This document shows positions 37,039 through 45,469 of a DNA stretch of 64,000 nt, one piece after another. This DNA is from a virus. Both the position numbers and the translations under genes were made by a program. Location of the stretch: IMG/VR virus record IMGVR_UViG_3300024264_000013, positions 32,060-96,059 of that record. One strand, given 5' to 3'. Numbering within the stretch: the first letter of the stretch is position 1; each line of letters begins with the position of its first letter. A model generated the notes under the pieces. It saw only the letters and a program-made list of their open reading frames with translations. It did not search any database and was not told the DNA's origin.

Positions 37039-38220
37039 ATGGCGAATATACTCAACGGATTTTTAAATAATGTTTTGCAGGGTGCTTCTAACCCTAAGGG
37101 CAATCTTGGTGACTATCAACATGCCGCTAGACTATTTACAGACGACGGCATGCGTCTTGCACCAAAAACTAAATTCCTTTATCATGTTGTATTTGAATTA
37201 AGTGCAAGTGCTCAAAAAGTTATACCTCAATTAGATCAAAGACATAAACAAGAAATTAATATGCTTGTTAAGTCAGCAGATTTACCTAAGTTTAGTATTC
37301 AAACTGCAACTAAAAATATGTATAATCGTAAAAAGAATTTACAGACTAGTATTGAATATGATCCAGTGAACATTACATTCCATGATGATAATATGGGATT
37401 GACTACAACATTGATGGAAGCATATTATAGATACTACTATAGAGATGGAAATTATAGAAGCGAAGGAATTTCTCCGCCATACAATCCTCGTAATACATAT
37501 CAAGGTAAAGAATTACAAAACTATCGTTATGGATTAGACAATGATCATACTGAACCTTTCTTTAATAAAATTACAATCTTTCAAATGGCAAGACATGAAT
37601 ACTTAGGATATACTTTAGTTAATCCGTTAATTACAGGTCTTACACACGATCAAATGGATAGTGCCGATAACAGCACACCTTCACAAAACCAAATTAGTGT
37701 AGCATACGAAGCAGTATTTTACAGTAGAGGTCCAGTAGGTGAAAACAGTCCTAAAGGATTTGCAACTGCTCATTATGATAAAACTCCTAGTCCACTAACA
37801 ATAAGTGGAGGCGGTACTAGCAGTCTGTTTGGTGGCGGCGGCGTTATAGGCGGTATTAGTGATGTCCTTGGAGACATTGCTGGTGGACAATTTAATTTAG
37901 GTACTGCATTGACAGCATTTAATACATTTAAAAATGCAAAAAGTTTATCAAAAGAAGGCTTGCGAGAAGAAGGATTTAATATCTTGAAACGTACAGTTAC
38001 AAATATTGGTAGAGAAGGTGTTAGTGGATTAGGTAATATTAGTATTCCAAAACAGTCAGGCAATGGCGGAACTGCTTCAACTACTTCAACAGTAGGAGGC
38101 ACAGTAAATACTACTAGTGCATTATATCAAGATAAGATACTACAAGCGGCGGCAAAAAATAGTTCAAATGGCCCAGTTGGAAGTAATCAATCAAGTTTAC
38201 AAGCGGAGCGTAATTCATGA
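37039..38220 (+). CDS. Tail tube-like virion protein (gp19/gp54 superfamily candidate)
   Basis: 393 residues. Residues ~1-240 resemble the T4 gp19 tail-tube fold: KTKFLYHVVFELSA, INMLVKSADLPKFSIQT, YNRKKNLQTSIEYDPVNI then FHDDNMG, and YLGYTLVNPLITGLTHDQM. The C-terminal ~150 residues are a Gly/Ser/Thr-rich low-complexity extension with no clear domain. In T4 the tube initiator gp54 shares this fold, so this may be a tube initiator or terminator; I cannot assign the exact T4 counterpart. Leaderless late-promoter geometry. It overlaps the next gene by four bases (ATGA). Confidence 0.65.
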   Translation: MANILNGFLNNVLQGASNPKGNLGDYQHAARLFTDDGMRLAPKTKFLYHVVFELSASAQKVIPQLDQRHKQEINMLVKSADLPKFSIQTATKNMYNRKKNLQTSIEYDPVNITFHDDNMGLTTTLMEAYYRYYYRDGNYRSEGISPPYNPRNTYQGKELQNYRYGLDNDHTEPFFNKITIFQMARHEYLGYTLVNPLITGLTHDQMDSADNSTPSQNQISVAYEAVFYSRGPVGENSPKGFATAHYDKTPSPLTISGGGTSSLFGGGGVIGGISDVLGDIAGGQFNLGTALTAFNTFKNAKSLSKEGLREEGFNILKRTVTNIGREGVSGLGNISIPKQSGNGGTASTTSTVGGTVNTTSALYQDKILQAAAKNSSNGPVGSNQSSLQAERNS

Positions 38221-38582
38221 GTAGTAGTTTAAAAATAACACCTGTTGATAGTTCAAACGAAACAAAAGAATTCTTCAACAAATATTTTACTGAAACAATT
38301 TCTTATAGTGCAAATCAAGTTGACTCTGTAGTAGGGTTTTTTCTTAAAAGAGGATTTGATGAAACTTCTGCAACAGGTATTGCTACAGTGCTTTTGCAAC
38401 AAGCGAAAATAGATGAAGTAAATGTATTCACTTTATTAGATACTCTTAAAGGATTAACTGATGTACAAGTTAGTGGTCTAGTTGGTGAAATTGTAAATTA
38501 TAATAGATCCAAAATAAGTGTTATCGGATTTAAAGTTACTGACATGGTCACGAAGCAAGAGCAACGAAACATAGTGGTGTAA
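38217..38582 (+). CDS. Conserved-looking tail/head region protein, function unknown
   Basis: 121 residues, mostly helical, starting in the end of the tube-like gene (ATGA overlap). Segments include NETKEFFNKYFTETISYSA and DSVVGFFLKRGFDETSATGI. No catalytic motif or membrane segment. It is followed after three bases by the gp4 head-completion gene, so it belongs to a late morphogenesis operon. An assembly-factor role is inferred from position only. Confidence 0.55.
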   Translation: MSSSLKITPVDSSNETKEFFNKYFTETISYSANQVDSVVGFFLKRGFDETSATGIATVLLQQAKIDEVNVFTLLDTLKGLTDVQVSGLVGEIVNYNRSKISVIGFKVTDMVTKQEQRNIVV

Positions 38583-38585
38583 ACC

Positions 38586-39020
38586 ATGGGACGTTTTGCT
38601 CAAGGAAAATATAATCTAAAAAATCCAGACAAGTATATCGGAAACAGAACTCCTACATATAGAAGTAGTTGGGAATTTGCGTTTATGAAAATGTGTGATG
38701 AACATGCTTATATTCAAGCATGGGCTAGTGAGGCAGTAAAAATTCCTTATAGAAATCCGTTAACTGGCAAGCATACAATATATGTGCCTGACTTTTTTAT
38801 TGCATATGCAAATAAAGGCGGCAGTAGAAAAGTTGAAATAATAGAAGTTAAACCTGAAAATCAAACATTAAAAGAAAAACTTGGGCGTAGCAAACACAAT
38901 CAAGCGGCATGGATTGTAAATCAAGCAAAATGGGAAGCCGCTAGAGCATGGTGTAAACAAAAGGGTATGTTTTTTAGAATCGTTACTGAAAAAGATATTT
39001 TCCATAGCGGCAAACGATAA
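38586..39020 (+). CDS. gp4: Head completion protein, gp4-like nuclease fold
   Basis: 144 residues. T4 gp4 completes the filled head before tail joining. The family signature is visible as KYNLKNPDKYIGN, YRSSWEFAFMKMCDEH, then VPDFFIAY and VEIIEVKPE. The E, D and ExK positions form a PD-(D/E)xK-type nuclease core. ARAWCKQKGMFFRIVTEKDI closes the protein. No good ribosome site is seen; coupling to the upstream gene three bases away is likely. Its stop codon overlaps the next late promoter. Confidence 0.85.
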   Translation: MGRFAQGKYNLKNPDKYIGNRTPTYRSSWEFAFMKMCDEHAYIQAWASEAVKIPYRNPLTGKHTIYVPDFFIAYANKGGSRKVEIIEVKPENQTLKEKLGRSKHNQAAWIVNQAKWEAARAWCKQKGMFFRIVTEKDIFHSGKR

Positions 39021-39023
39021 ATA
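39016..39023 (+). promoter_or_regulatory. Late promoter octamer of gp16
   Basis: GATAAATA overlapping the stop codon of gp4, 26 bases before the ATG at 39050. Confidence 0.6.
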
Positions 39024-39049
39024 ATAGTAGCAGTTAATGGAATATTAAA

Positions 39050-39553
39050 ATGACAAAGAAACTACAAGATTTGCTAGATTTACCAGATTCGAAAAAAATT
39101 ATCGATGAAGCATCTAATCAAGAAAAGCAACAAAAGAAATACGAAGTTGCTGAGCAAAAAGAAACTATGCGTGATATAGCAGAGTTTGATAAGATTGCTA
39201 GTGCGTTGCCTAGTGTCAAAGGACTAGGCGAAAAAGCAGATAGTGAATTGAATGAAATTGCAGATAAAGCACTACAAAGTTATGAAGATTTAATGGATCT
39301 TGGTATGAATGTAGAAAGTAGATATAGCGGTAGAGTATTTGAAGTAGCAGGATCTATGCTTAAGACATCATTAGATGCAAAAGTTGCAAAAATGGATAAA
39401 AAATTAAAGATGATCGATTTACAACTTAAAAAAGAAAAACAAGATAAAGATCAACCCATAGAAGACGCTGGTATTGTAAACGGGCATGGCGCTATTGTCA
39501 CTGATAGGAACAGTCTATTAGCGAGATTAAAAGATATGGATAAAGATAAATAG
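39050..39553 (+). CDS. gp16: Terminase small subunit, gp16-like
   Basis: 167 residues, highly charged and helical. The central block FDKIASALPSVKGLGEKADSELNEIADKAL-type helix, then DLMDLGMNVESRYSGRVFEV and LKTSLDAKVAKMDKKLKMIDLQLKKEKQ form the antiparallel coiled coil expected for a ring-forming gp16, which loads DNA to the gp17 motor. Position two genes before gp17 agrees. The assignment rests on recognised marine T4-like sequence blocks. Confidence 0.8.
   Translation: MTKKLQDLLDLPDSKKIIDEASNQEKQQKKYEVAEQKETMRDIAEFDKIASALPSVKGLGEKADSELNEIADKALQSYEDLMDLGMNVESRYSGRVFEVAGSMLKTSLDAKVAKMDKKLKMIDLQLKKEKQDKDQPIEDAGIVNGHGAIVTDRNSLLARLKDMDKDK
39545..39552 (+). promoter_or_regulatory. Late promoter octamer within the end of gp16
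   Basis: GATAAATA covers the last codons of gp16 and precedes the ATG at 39572, with AGAGGA between. Confidence 0.5.
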
Positions 39554-39571
39554 TAATAGAGGATAACCGTC

Positions 39572-40135
39572 ATGAAAACATTTACACAAATATTAACAGA
39601 GTCTAAAAAGACTTATGAATTTAAAATTGGTCTTGCAGGCGATATGGCAGAAGGATTTCAAGATAAACTTGAAACTGCTCTTAAAAAGTTTGATGTTGTA
39701 TCAATGTCAAATGGCAAGAAAACACCTATACAAGAAAGACCACTAGATTTTCCACAGTTGCAAAACATGGAAGTTACATACTATGATGCAGAAGTAGGAT
39801 ATCCAACTACTCCGCAAGTATTACAAGATTATATTTGTAAGTGTTGTGAATGTGACCAAAGTTATATTATTGTAAGAAATGCTAACGATCCTAGAGAAGA
39901 ATACCAAGCACCAAAAAATAGCGAACCTTACGAAACAAGACTTGATACTTTAGAGATGGAACAAGCAGATCCAAAAGCACAAGATAGTGTTGCTGGTAAC
40001 AGAGTAATGGATTTACTCAAAGAGTTAGAAGTAGCACGTAAAGAACGTAATACAGATCCAATGGAAGCGGCGCCGCAAGGCACAAGCAAAGACATTGATG
40101 ATTCAGAAAATACTAAAGCAGTTGTAGGAGGCTAA
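39572..40135 (+). CDS. Packaging-region protein, function unknown
   Basis: 187 residues starting KTFTQILTESKKTYEFKIGL, a leader also seen on several head-region proteins of marine T4-like phages (family impression). A CKCCECD cluster near residue 90 could bind a metal. The C-terminal half is acidic and helical (LDTLEMEQADPKAQ, LLKELEVARKERNTDPME). Placed between gp16 and gp17 in the same orientation. A virion or scaffold-associated role is likely, unproven. Confidence 0.6.
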   Translation: MKTFTQILTESKKTYEFKIGLAGDMAEGFQDKLETALKKFDVVSMSNGKKTPIQERPLDFPQLQNMEVTYYDAEVGYPTTPQVLQDYICKCCECDQSYIIVRNANDPREEYQAPKNSEPYETRLDTLEMEQADPKAQDSVAGNRVMDLLKELEVARKERNTDPMEAAPQGTSKDIDDSENTKAVVGG

Positions 40136-40136
40136 T

Positions 40137-40868
40137 ATGAAAGATCTATTACAAAAATTAACGGACCTAGAGAACACTTTAGATTCAATGGACCCAACAC
40201 CAAAAGAAGTTAAGCAAATTAATGAAGCGGCTTCAATGAGTATTAATATGTCAGGTGAAACAGCAGATGATGTTGCACGCCTAGTACAAATTATGCGTGA
40301 CGGCGGAGCACCAGATGCAGGCGAAATGAAGCCAGACATGATGCCACCAATGGGACCACCAGATATGGGTAAGATGCGTGACCTAGTTAAAATGGCACCA
40401 CCAATTGACATGGACGGAATGGACGGACCACCAGATATGCCAGGCATGGACAAAGGTGATGACAAAGATGCTATTATGGGCATGGATATGGAAGATGACG
40501 TAGAAGAAGCAGGCTACGACAACTCACCAGAAGAAGATTATAAAGATCATAACTATATGACTAAAGATTTATCAGGCGGTATTAACCGTGAGAAGAAAGC
40601 ATATGCGGCCGCTCAAGCCGGCGATAATGCAATGGCTGTAGAAGAATTACAATCAGCATTACGTGATGCACTTATGTCTAAAATGGCAGAAACAGATGAA
40701 GTAGTTGAAGCAGAAGAAGATGACTTTGACGAATCAGGATGTGTAGGCGAAATGAAAAAACTTATGGCAAGCGGCTGTACTAAAACAGAAATGTTCCAAA
40801 AAGTACAAGACGGATACGGTTGCGGTAAAGGTAAATTCGAAAAACTATTCGCGGCACACTGCGGCTAA
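40137..40868 (+). CDS. Acidic Met/Pro-rich packaging-region protein
   Basis: 243 residues in three parts: a helical start (LLQKLTDLENTLDSMDPTPKE), a low-complexity middle rich in Met, Pro, Gly and Asp (PDMMPPMGPPDMGKMRD, DGMDGPPDMPGMDKGDDKD), and an acidic end with a folded-looking Cys segment (ESGCVGEMKKLMASGCTK, DGYGCGKGKFEKLF). It starts right after the previous stop codon and ends just before a UUCG terminator. It could be scaffold- or core-related; nothing in sequence proves it. Confidence 0.6.
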   Translation: MKDLLQKLTDLENTLDSMDPTPKEVKQINEAASMSINMSGETADDVARLVQIMRDGGAPDAGEMKPDMMPPMGPPDMGKMRDLVKMAPPIDMDGMDGPPDMPGMDKGDDKDAIMGMDMEDDVEEAGYDNSPEEDYKDHNYMTKDLSGGINREKKAYAAAQAGDNAMAVEELQSALRDALMSKMAETDEVVEAEEDDFDESGCVGEMKKLMASGCTKTEMFQKVQDGYGCGKGKFEKLFAAHCG

Positions 40869-40884
40869 TCCCCCCAAACTATTC

Positions 40885-40912
40885 AATAGGACCTTCGGGT
40901 CCTATTTTTTTC
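40885..40912 (+). terminator. Rho-independent terminator with UUCG tetraloop
   Basis: Nine-pair stem AATAGGACC (40885-40893) / GGTCCTATT (40898-40906) closed by the extra-stable C(TTCG)G loop and followed by T-rich sequence. Confidence 0.92.
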
Positions 40913-40920
40913 GGTAAATA
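40913..40920 (+). promoter_or_regulatory. Late promoter octamer of gp17 (leaderless geometry)
   Basis: GGTAAATA ends at 40920; the ATG of gp17 starts at 40926. No ribosome site fits in the gap. Confidence 0.6.
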
Positions 40921-40925
40921 TTACT

Positions 40926-42506
40926 ATGAGCAAATCACTTGACGGCGTATTAATTAAAAAAGCCAATAAACGAGAAACATTTACTAATGATCAAGTAGAG
41001 GCGTTACTTAAATGTAGCGACACGAAACTTGGGTACGACTACTTTGCTCGTAACTTTGCATACATACAACACCCTGTTAAAGGTAAACTTTTGTTTGATC
41101 CATTTGAATATCAAGAACGTTTATTACAAAGTTATCACGATTATAGATTTAATATTAACATGTTGCCAAGACAAACAGGAAAGACAACCTGTGCGGCAAT
41201 TTACTTATTATGGTATGCTATGTTTGTACCAGATCAAACCATTCTTATTGCGGCACACAAATATACAGGCGCACAAGAAATTATGCAACGTATTCGTTAT
41301 GGATATGAAATGTGTCCAGATCATATTAGAGCAGGGGTTACAAACTATAACAAAGGTAGCATTGAATTTGAAAACGGAAGTAGAATTGTAAGTGCTACTA
41401 CAACAGGAAACACAGGACGTGGTATGTCCATATCATTACTATACTGTGACGAGTTTGCATTTGTACAACCTAATGTTGCCACAGACTTTTGGACATCAAT
41501 ATCACCTACACTAGCAACAGGTGGTCGTGCTATTCTTACATCAACACCTAACTCGGATGAAGATACATTTGCTACTATATGGAAACAAGCAGAAGATAAG
41601 TTTGATGAACATGGCAACGAAAACGAATTAGGTAAAAACGGATTTCATAGTTTTCGTAGTTATTGGCAAGAGCATCCTGATAGAGATGACGAATGGAAAA
41701 GAGAAGAACTAGGACGTATTGGTGAAGAAAGATTCAAGCGTGAGTACGATTGCGAATTCTTAGTATATGATGAAACCTTAATTAACTCAATTAAATTAGC
41801 CACACTAGAAGGTGACACTCCTATTATTAATATGGGACAAACACGTTGGTATAAAAAACCTAGTCGAGAGTTTACATACGCAGTTGCACTTGATCCTAGT
41901 ATGGGTACAGGTGGAGACAATGCGGCTATCCAAGTATTTGAATTACCTAGTTACGAACAGGTAGCAGAATGGCAACACAATACTACAGCAATACCTGCAC
42001 AAATTAGAATAATGACAGATATATGTAAGCATATTGAACAAGAAACTGGCGATGCAAGTACTATCTATTGGAGTGTTGAGAACAACGGATTAGGAGAAGC
42101 CGCACTTATTGTTATTAATGACTTTGGTGAAGAGAATATACCCGGATTATTTGTAAGTGAACCTATTAGAAAAGGGCATGTACGTAAGTTCCGTAAAGGA
42201 TTTAATACTACACATGGTACCAAAGTAACAGCATGTAGTCGACTAAAGACCATGGTCGAAAACGATAAAATGATACTGCATAGTAAGCCTATGATAAGTG
42301 AACTTAAAAATTATGTAGCCACAGGGTCAAGTTATAATGCAAAACTAGGTCAAACAGACGATTTAATTAGTGCAACGCTATTAGCACTTAGAATGATGGA
42401 TGTATTGAAGGATTGGGATCCTAGAATCTATGATACGTTTAATCAGTCAGATCAGCACGGAGATTATGTAGAACCAATGCCAATCTTCGTTAGTAACAAT
42501 TATTGA
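40926..42506 (+). CDS. gp17: Terminase large subunit, gp17
   Basis: 526 residues against 610 in T4. ATPase and nuclease that pumps and cuts packaged DNA. The ATPase domain has the Walker A MLPRQTGKTT (79-88), Walker B LLYCDE (171-176) and coupling motif TSTPNS (205-210). The RNase H-like nuclease has ALDPSMGTGGDN with D323, E385 in SVENNG, and D478/D479 in GQTDD. The N-terminal ~50 residues carry FARNFAYIQHPVKGKL, typical of the family. It follows a strong terminator, and a late promoter six bases upstream predicts a leaderless mRNA. Confidence 0.95.
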   Translation: MSKSLDGVLIKKANKRETFTNDQVEALLKCSDTKLGYDYFARNFAYIQHPVKGKLLFDPFEYQERLLQSYHDYRFNINMLPRQTGKTTCAAIYLLWYAMFVPDQTILIAAHKYTGAQEIMQRIRYGYEMCPDHIRAGVTNYNKGSIEFENGSRIVSATTTGNTGRGMSISLLYCDEFAFVQPNVATDFWTSISPTLATGGRAILTSTPNSDEDTFATIWKQAEDKFDEHGNENELGKNGFHSFRSYWQEHPDRDDEWKREELGRIGEERFKREYDCEFLVYDETLINSIKLATLEGDTPIINMGQTRWYKKPSREFTYAVALDPSMGTGGDNAAIQVFELPSYEQVAEWQHNTTAIPAQIRIMTDICKHIEQETGDASTIYWSVENNGLGEAALIVINDFGEENIPGLFVSEPIRKGHVRKFRKGFNTTHGTKVTACSRLKTMVENDKMILHSKPMISELKNYVATGSSYNAKLGQTDDLISATLLALRMMDVLKDWDPRIYDTFNQSDQHGDYVEPMPIFVSNNY

Positions 42507-42512
42507 TAAATA
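42505..42512 (+). promoter_or_regulatory. Late promoter octamer, leaderless geometry
   Basis: GATAAATA overlaps the gp17 stop codon and ends six bases before the ATG at 42518. Confidence 0.65.
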
Positions 42513-42517
42513 TTAAC

Positions 42518-44281
42518 ATGAAAGACTTAGACAAAATTGGCGAAGAACTGTTTTCTAAACTACGTGGTAGATTTAAAAACATTCAAATCGGAAATCAAGA
42601 AGGTGCAGTTACAAATGTACCTGGACAATCTCGCTTTTACGACTTTGCATACGGCAATCAAGGCGGCAAAGTAAGTGTTAGTTTAGATGAAGAAAGTATT
42701 GTAGTAATGTACAGTGAGAAACTTTTTTCTGAAAACGATGCAAGTAATAAGAAAGAATGGTACGATTTTCTAAAAGAAATGAGAGTATTTGCCAAGAAAA
42801 GAATGTTAAATTTTGAAGTAAGAGACATACAAAAGTCAAACTTAGAAAAGAGAGATTACAAATTCTTATCTAATAAGAACGGAGATAACACCATGACAGA
42901 ATCAACAATGTACGGAACTAGCAAAACTAGTTACCAGAATATATCAGATGCAAGAATTTGTGTGAAACACAGTGAAAGCATAAACCAAGAATTAGTAGGC
43001 GGACGATCACAAAAGATTGGAAGCATTTACATTGAAAGTGCAAACGGCGAACGTTTTAAATATCCATACAAACATTTAAACGGTGCAAGAGCAATGGCAA
43101 GACATGTAGCAGAAGGTGGCAACATGTACGATGACTTTGGTAAACACATTGTTGGGTTATCAGAAGAAATGAATAAACTACGTAAGTTCAAAACATATAT
43201 GTCAAGAAGCAGTGTCATGGCTGAAGGTCTTGCAGGATATATGGATGTTGTTAACGAGCGTCTCGAAGCAGTTAAGAGTACAGTAGCAAAACTTCAAAAC
43301 AAATCACACTACACAGAAGCAACAACAAACTTTACAAGTGTTGTACTTGAAGAAGTACCAGAAGATGTAGCAACTGATTGGACTGCACAACTTACTATTA
43401 AACAGTTCAATGAAGAACTAAAAAGTGTGTTCCCGTACATATATAAACTTGTAAGCGAGGCAAATGCAGTGAAAGAATTAGGACCAGAAGATTTATTAGG
43501 TGAAGCAGAAGATGACAACAAGCAAGATAACGGATCAGATAAAATGGACGTTACTGACGCTGATAAAAAAGCAAATACACCTGCATATCAAAAAATGAAA
43601 GCAGGAGACAAACGCTATAACGATAAGACTACAAAAGAAGAATCAGCAATTCCATCAGAAGCAGACATTGATGCAGGCTTTGATGAAATGATGGGTCAGT
43701 TTAGCGAAAAAGCAAAACCAGACTTTTTAGATATGGATGGCGATGGCGACAAAGAAGAGCCAATGAAAAAAGCAATCGATGATAAAGAAGATGGCGACGA
43801 AGACGAAACAGATGAAGGTAATGCATACGCACAAGCAGTACGTAAAGCAAAAATGGACGGTAAGAAAAAAGGTGATAAAATAGATCATCCAGATAGTGAC
43901 GAAGATGATATTACACTTGAAAAAGACCAAAACATACCGTTACCAGAAAAGATTTTATCATTGTTTGATAGAGAAGAAGGATCATTTCCAAAAGGCGAAA
44001 CAGCAGTACTAACTATGGTTGAAAAAGACTATGGTGAGCAGTATATTGAGCCAGCAAAGCAATTTATTGAAAAAATACTTAGTAAGTATGAATCAGTAAT
44101 GACTGGTCCAGCAGTACAAGAGATGGAAGCAGAGCATGAGCCAGAGAAGATTACACTGGCTGTAACAGCAGATATTGAAGCAATGAAAAGAGCGGCAGGC
44201 ATAGGCGAGAGCGAAAGACCTGCTTCGAACACAAAATTAGACGTTAGTCAAAACGATCTTTACAAATTAGCAGGGCTATAA
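42518..44281 (+). CDS. Large acidic head-region protein, function unknown
   Basis: 587 residues from the ATG at 42518; an upstream in-frame TTG at 42503 lies inside the promoter and is rejected. Residues 1-~115 form a compact mixed domain (KLRGRFKNIQIGNQEGAVT, FYDFAYGNQGGKVSVSLDE). A middle helical part (DMYDDFGKHIVGLSEEMNKL-like) follows, then a long Asp/Glu/Lys low-complexity C-terminus (DMDGDGDKEEPMKKAIDDKE). Comparable proteins follow the terminase gene in marine T4-like phages (family impression) and may be virion components. No enzyme motif is seen. Confidence 0.65.
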   Translation: MKDLDKIGEELFSKLRGRFKNIQIGNQEGAVTNVPGQSRFYDFAYGNQGGKVSVSLDEESIVVMYSEKLFSENDASNKKEWYDFLKEMRVFAKKRMLNFEVRDIQKSNLEKRDYKFLSNKNGDNTMTESTMYGTSKTSYQNISDARICVKHSESINQELVGGRSQKIGSIYIESANGERFKYPYKHLNGARAMARHVAEGGNMYDDFGKHIVGLSEEMNKLRKFKTYMSRSSVMAEGLAGYMDVVNERLEAVKSTVAKLQNKSHYTEATTNFTSVVLEEVPEDVATDWTAQLTIKQFNEELKSVFPYIYKLVSEANAVKELGPEDLLGEAEDDNKQDNGSDKMDVTDADKKANTPAYQKMKAGDKRYNDKTTKEESAIPSEADIDAGFDEMMGQFSEKAKPDFLDMDGDGDKEEPMKKAIDDKEDGDEDETDEGNAYAQAVRKAKMDGKKKGDKIDHPDSDEDDITLEKDQNIPLPEKILSLFDREEGSFPKGETAVLTMVEKDYGEQYIEPAKQFIEKILSKYESVMTGPAVQEMEAEHEPEKITLAVTADIEAMKRAAGIGESERPASNTKLDVSQNDLYKLAGL

Positions 44282-44323
44282 TAGTCCTGTTATAAGTTTT
44301 ATTTCTTTTTCTTAAAAAAAGAC

Positions 44324-44352
44324 TTGACAAAGTTTGTAAAACAGTATATAAT
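44324..44352 (+). promoter_or_regulatory. Consensus sigma-70 promoter of gp32
   Basis: TTGACA (44324-44329), 17-base spacer, TATAAT (44347-44352): perfect consensus, predicted start near 44359. Confidence 0.85.
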
Positions 44353-44358
44353 AATAAC

Positions 44359-44379
44359 TGTGCTACAAACAAAGGCACA
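44359..44379 (+). promoter_or_regulatory. Possible 5' hairpin in the gp32 leader
   Basis: TGTGC (44359-44363) can pair with GCACA (44375-44379) across 11 bases at the very 5' end of the predicted gp32 mRNA. T4 gp32 represses its own translation through a leader structure, so a similar role is conceivable; a five-pair stem is weak evidence. Confidence 0.25.
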
Positions 44380-44414
44380 AAGGCTATAAGGCAATTACAT
44401 AGGAGGCATTTATT

Positions 44415-45413
44415 ATGGCATCATTAGCAGAAATCAGAGCAAAACTGAAATCTCAAGAAACGAACACTGGCGGACAACGCAGTGGCGGCGGCGACAACGC
44501 AATTTACCCATTTTGGAATATGCAAGAAGGACAGAGTGCAACACTCCGTTTCCTTCCTGATGGTAACGCAGATAATACGTTTTTCTGGACAGAAAGACTT
44601 ATGATCAAATTACCTTTTCCAAGCATTAAAGGTGAACCAGGCAGTAAGCCTGTACAAGTACAAGTTCCATGTATGGAAATGTATGGCGAAACATGTACTA
44701 TTCTTAACGAAGTACGTGGTTGGTTTAAAGATCCATCATTAGAAGATATGGGTCGTAAGTATTGGAAGAAGCGTTCATACGTATTCCAAGGCTTTGTAAC
44801 TGAAAACCCAATTGGAGAAGATGCTACTCCAGAAAATCCAATTAGACGTTTTATTATTGGTCCACAGATTTTTCAAATCATTAAGCAGGCGCTTATGGAT
44901 CCAGACATGGAAGAATTACCAACAGATTATACTGCTGGTGTAGACTTCCGTCTTAACAAAACATCTAAAGGTGGTTATGCTGATTACTCAACATCAAGTT
45001 GGGCTCGTAGAGAGCGTCCACTTGTTGATGCAGAAATGAATGCTGTAAACACAAACGGGTTGTTTAATCTAGGTGATTTCCTTCCTAAGAAGCCAGACGA
45101 GATTGGCGTAAAGGTAATGCAAGAGATGTTCGAAGCATCTGTTGACGGACAACCTTATGATGCAGATCGTTGGTCACAGTACTTCCGTCCAAGCGGGATG
45201 CAAGCACGTACAGGTGATCCAATGGTGGCGGCAAGCCCACAAGCAACCGCAGTAAGTCAAAGTGCTCCAGTAGCACCTACACCGGCACCAGAAGCGGCAC
45301 CTGCTCCAGTAGCAGAAGCAACTCCTGCGGCACCGGCGACTGAAACTGCACCTGCAGACGGCAATGGCGCACAAGATATTCTAGCAATGATTAGAAATCG
45401 TCAAGCACAATAA
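44415..45413 (+). CDS. gp32: Single-stranded DNA-binding protein, gp32
   Basis: 332 residues. It coats single-stranded DNA during replication and recombination. The N-terminal LAEIRAKLKSQ is the basic LAST-type region for cooperative binding. The OB-fold core includes YPFWNMQEGQSATLRFLPDG, FFWTERLMIKLPF and YWKKRSYVFQGFV. The zinc ribbon of T4 gp32 is reduced: PCMEMYGETCTIL keeps two cysteines but lacks the CxxC partner. The C-terminus is Ala/Pro/Glu-rich rather than purely acidic. It has a perfect sigma-70 promoter and AGGAGG ribosome site. Confidence 0.93.
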   Translation: MASLAEIRAKLKSQETNTGGQRSGGGDNAIYPFWNMQEGQSATLRFLPDGNADNTFFWTERLMIKLPFPSIKGEPGSKPVQVQVPCMEMYGETCTILNEVRGWFKDPSLEDMGRKYWKKRSYVFQGFVTENPIGEDATPENPIRRFIIGPQIFQIIKQALMDPDMEELPTDYTAGVDFRLNKTSKGGYADYSTSSWARRERPLVDAEMNAVNTNGLFNLGDFLPKKPDEIGVKVMQEMFEASVDGQPYDADRWSQYFRPSGMQARTGDPMVAASPQATAVSQSAPVAPTPAPEAAPAPVAEATPAAPATETAPADGNGAQDILAMIRNRQAQ

Positions 45414-45423
45414 TCAACATAAT

Positions 45424-45445
45424 GTAGGGGATTAATTTCCCCTAC
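45424..45445 (+). terminator. Hairpin between gp32 and uvsX
   Basis: GTAGGGGA (45424-45431) pairs with TCCCCTAC (45438-45445). The T-run after it is only three bases, so it may attenuate rather than stop, giving more gp32 than uvsX. Confidence 0.7.
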
Positions 45446-45469
45446 ACTTTGGCTTAACAAGGAGTAACT

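Noticed and set aside
42503-42517. TTG starts that lengthen genes at 13712, 29709, 42518, 46560, 46796, 53333 and 58711
   Set aside because: Each TTG lies in a promoter or in the preceding gene, and a nearby ATG with better context or family-typical N-terminus exists.
44282-44414. Possible tRNA or small RNA gene in the largest gap (133 bases)
   Set aside because: No cloverleaf or stable long stem is visible; the gap is explained by the gp32 promoter and leader.
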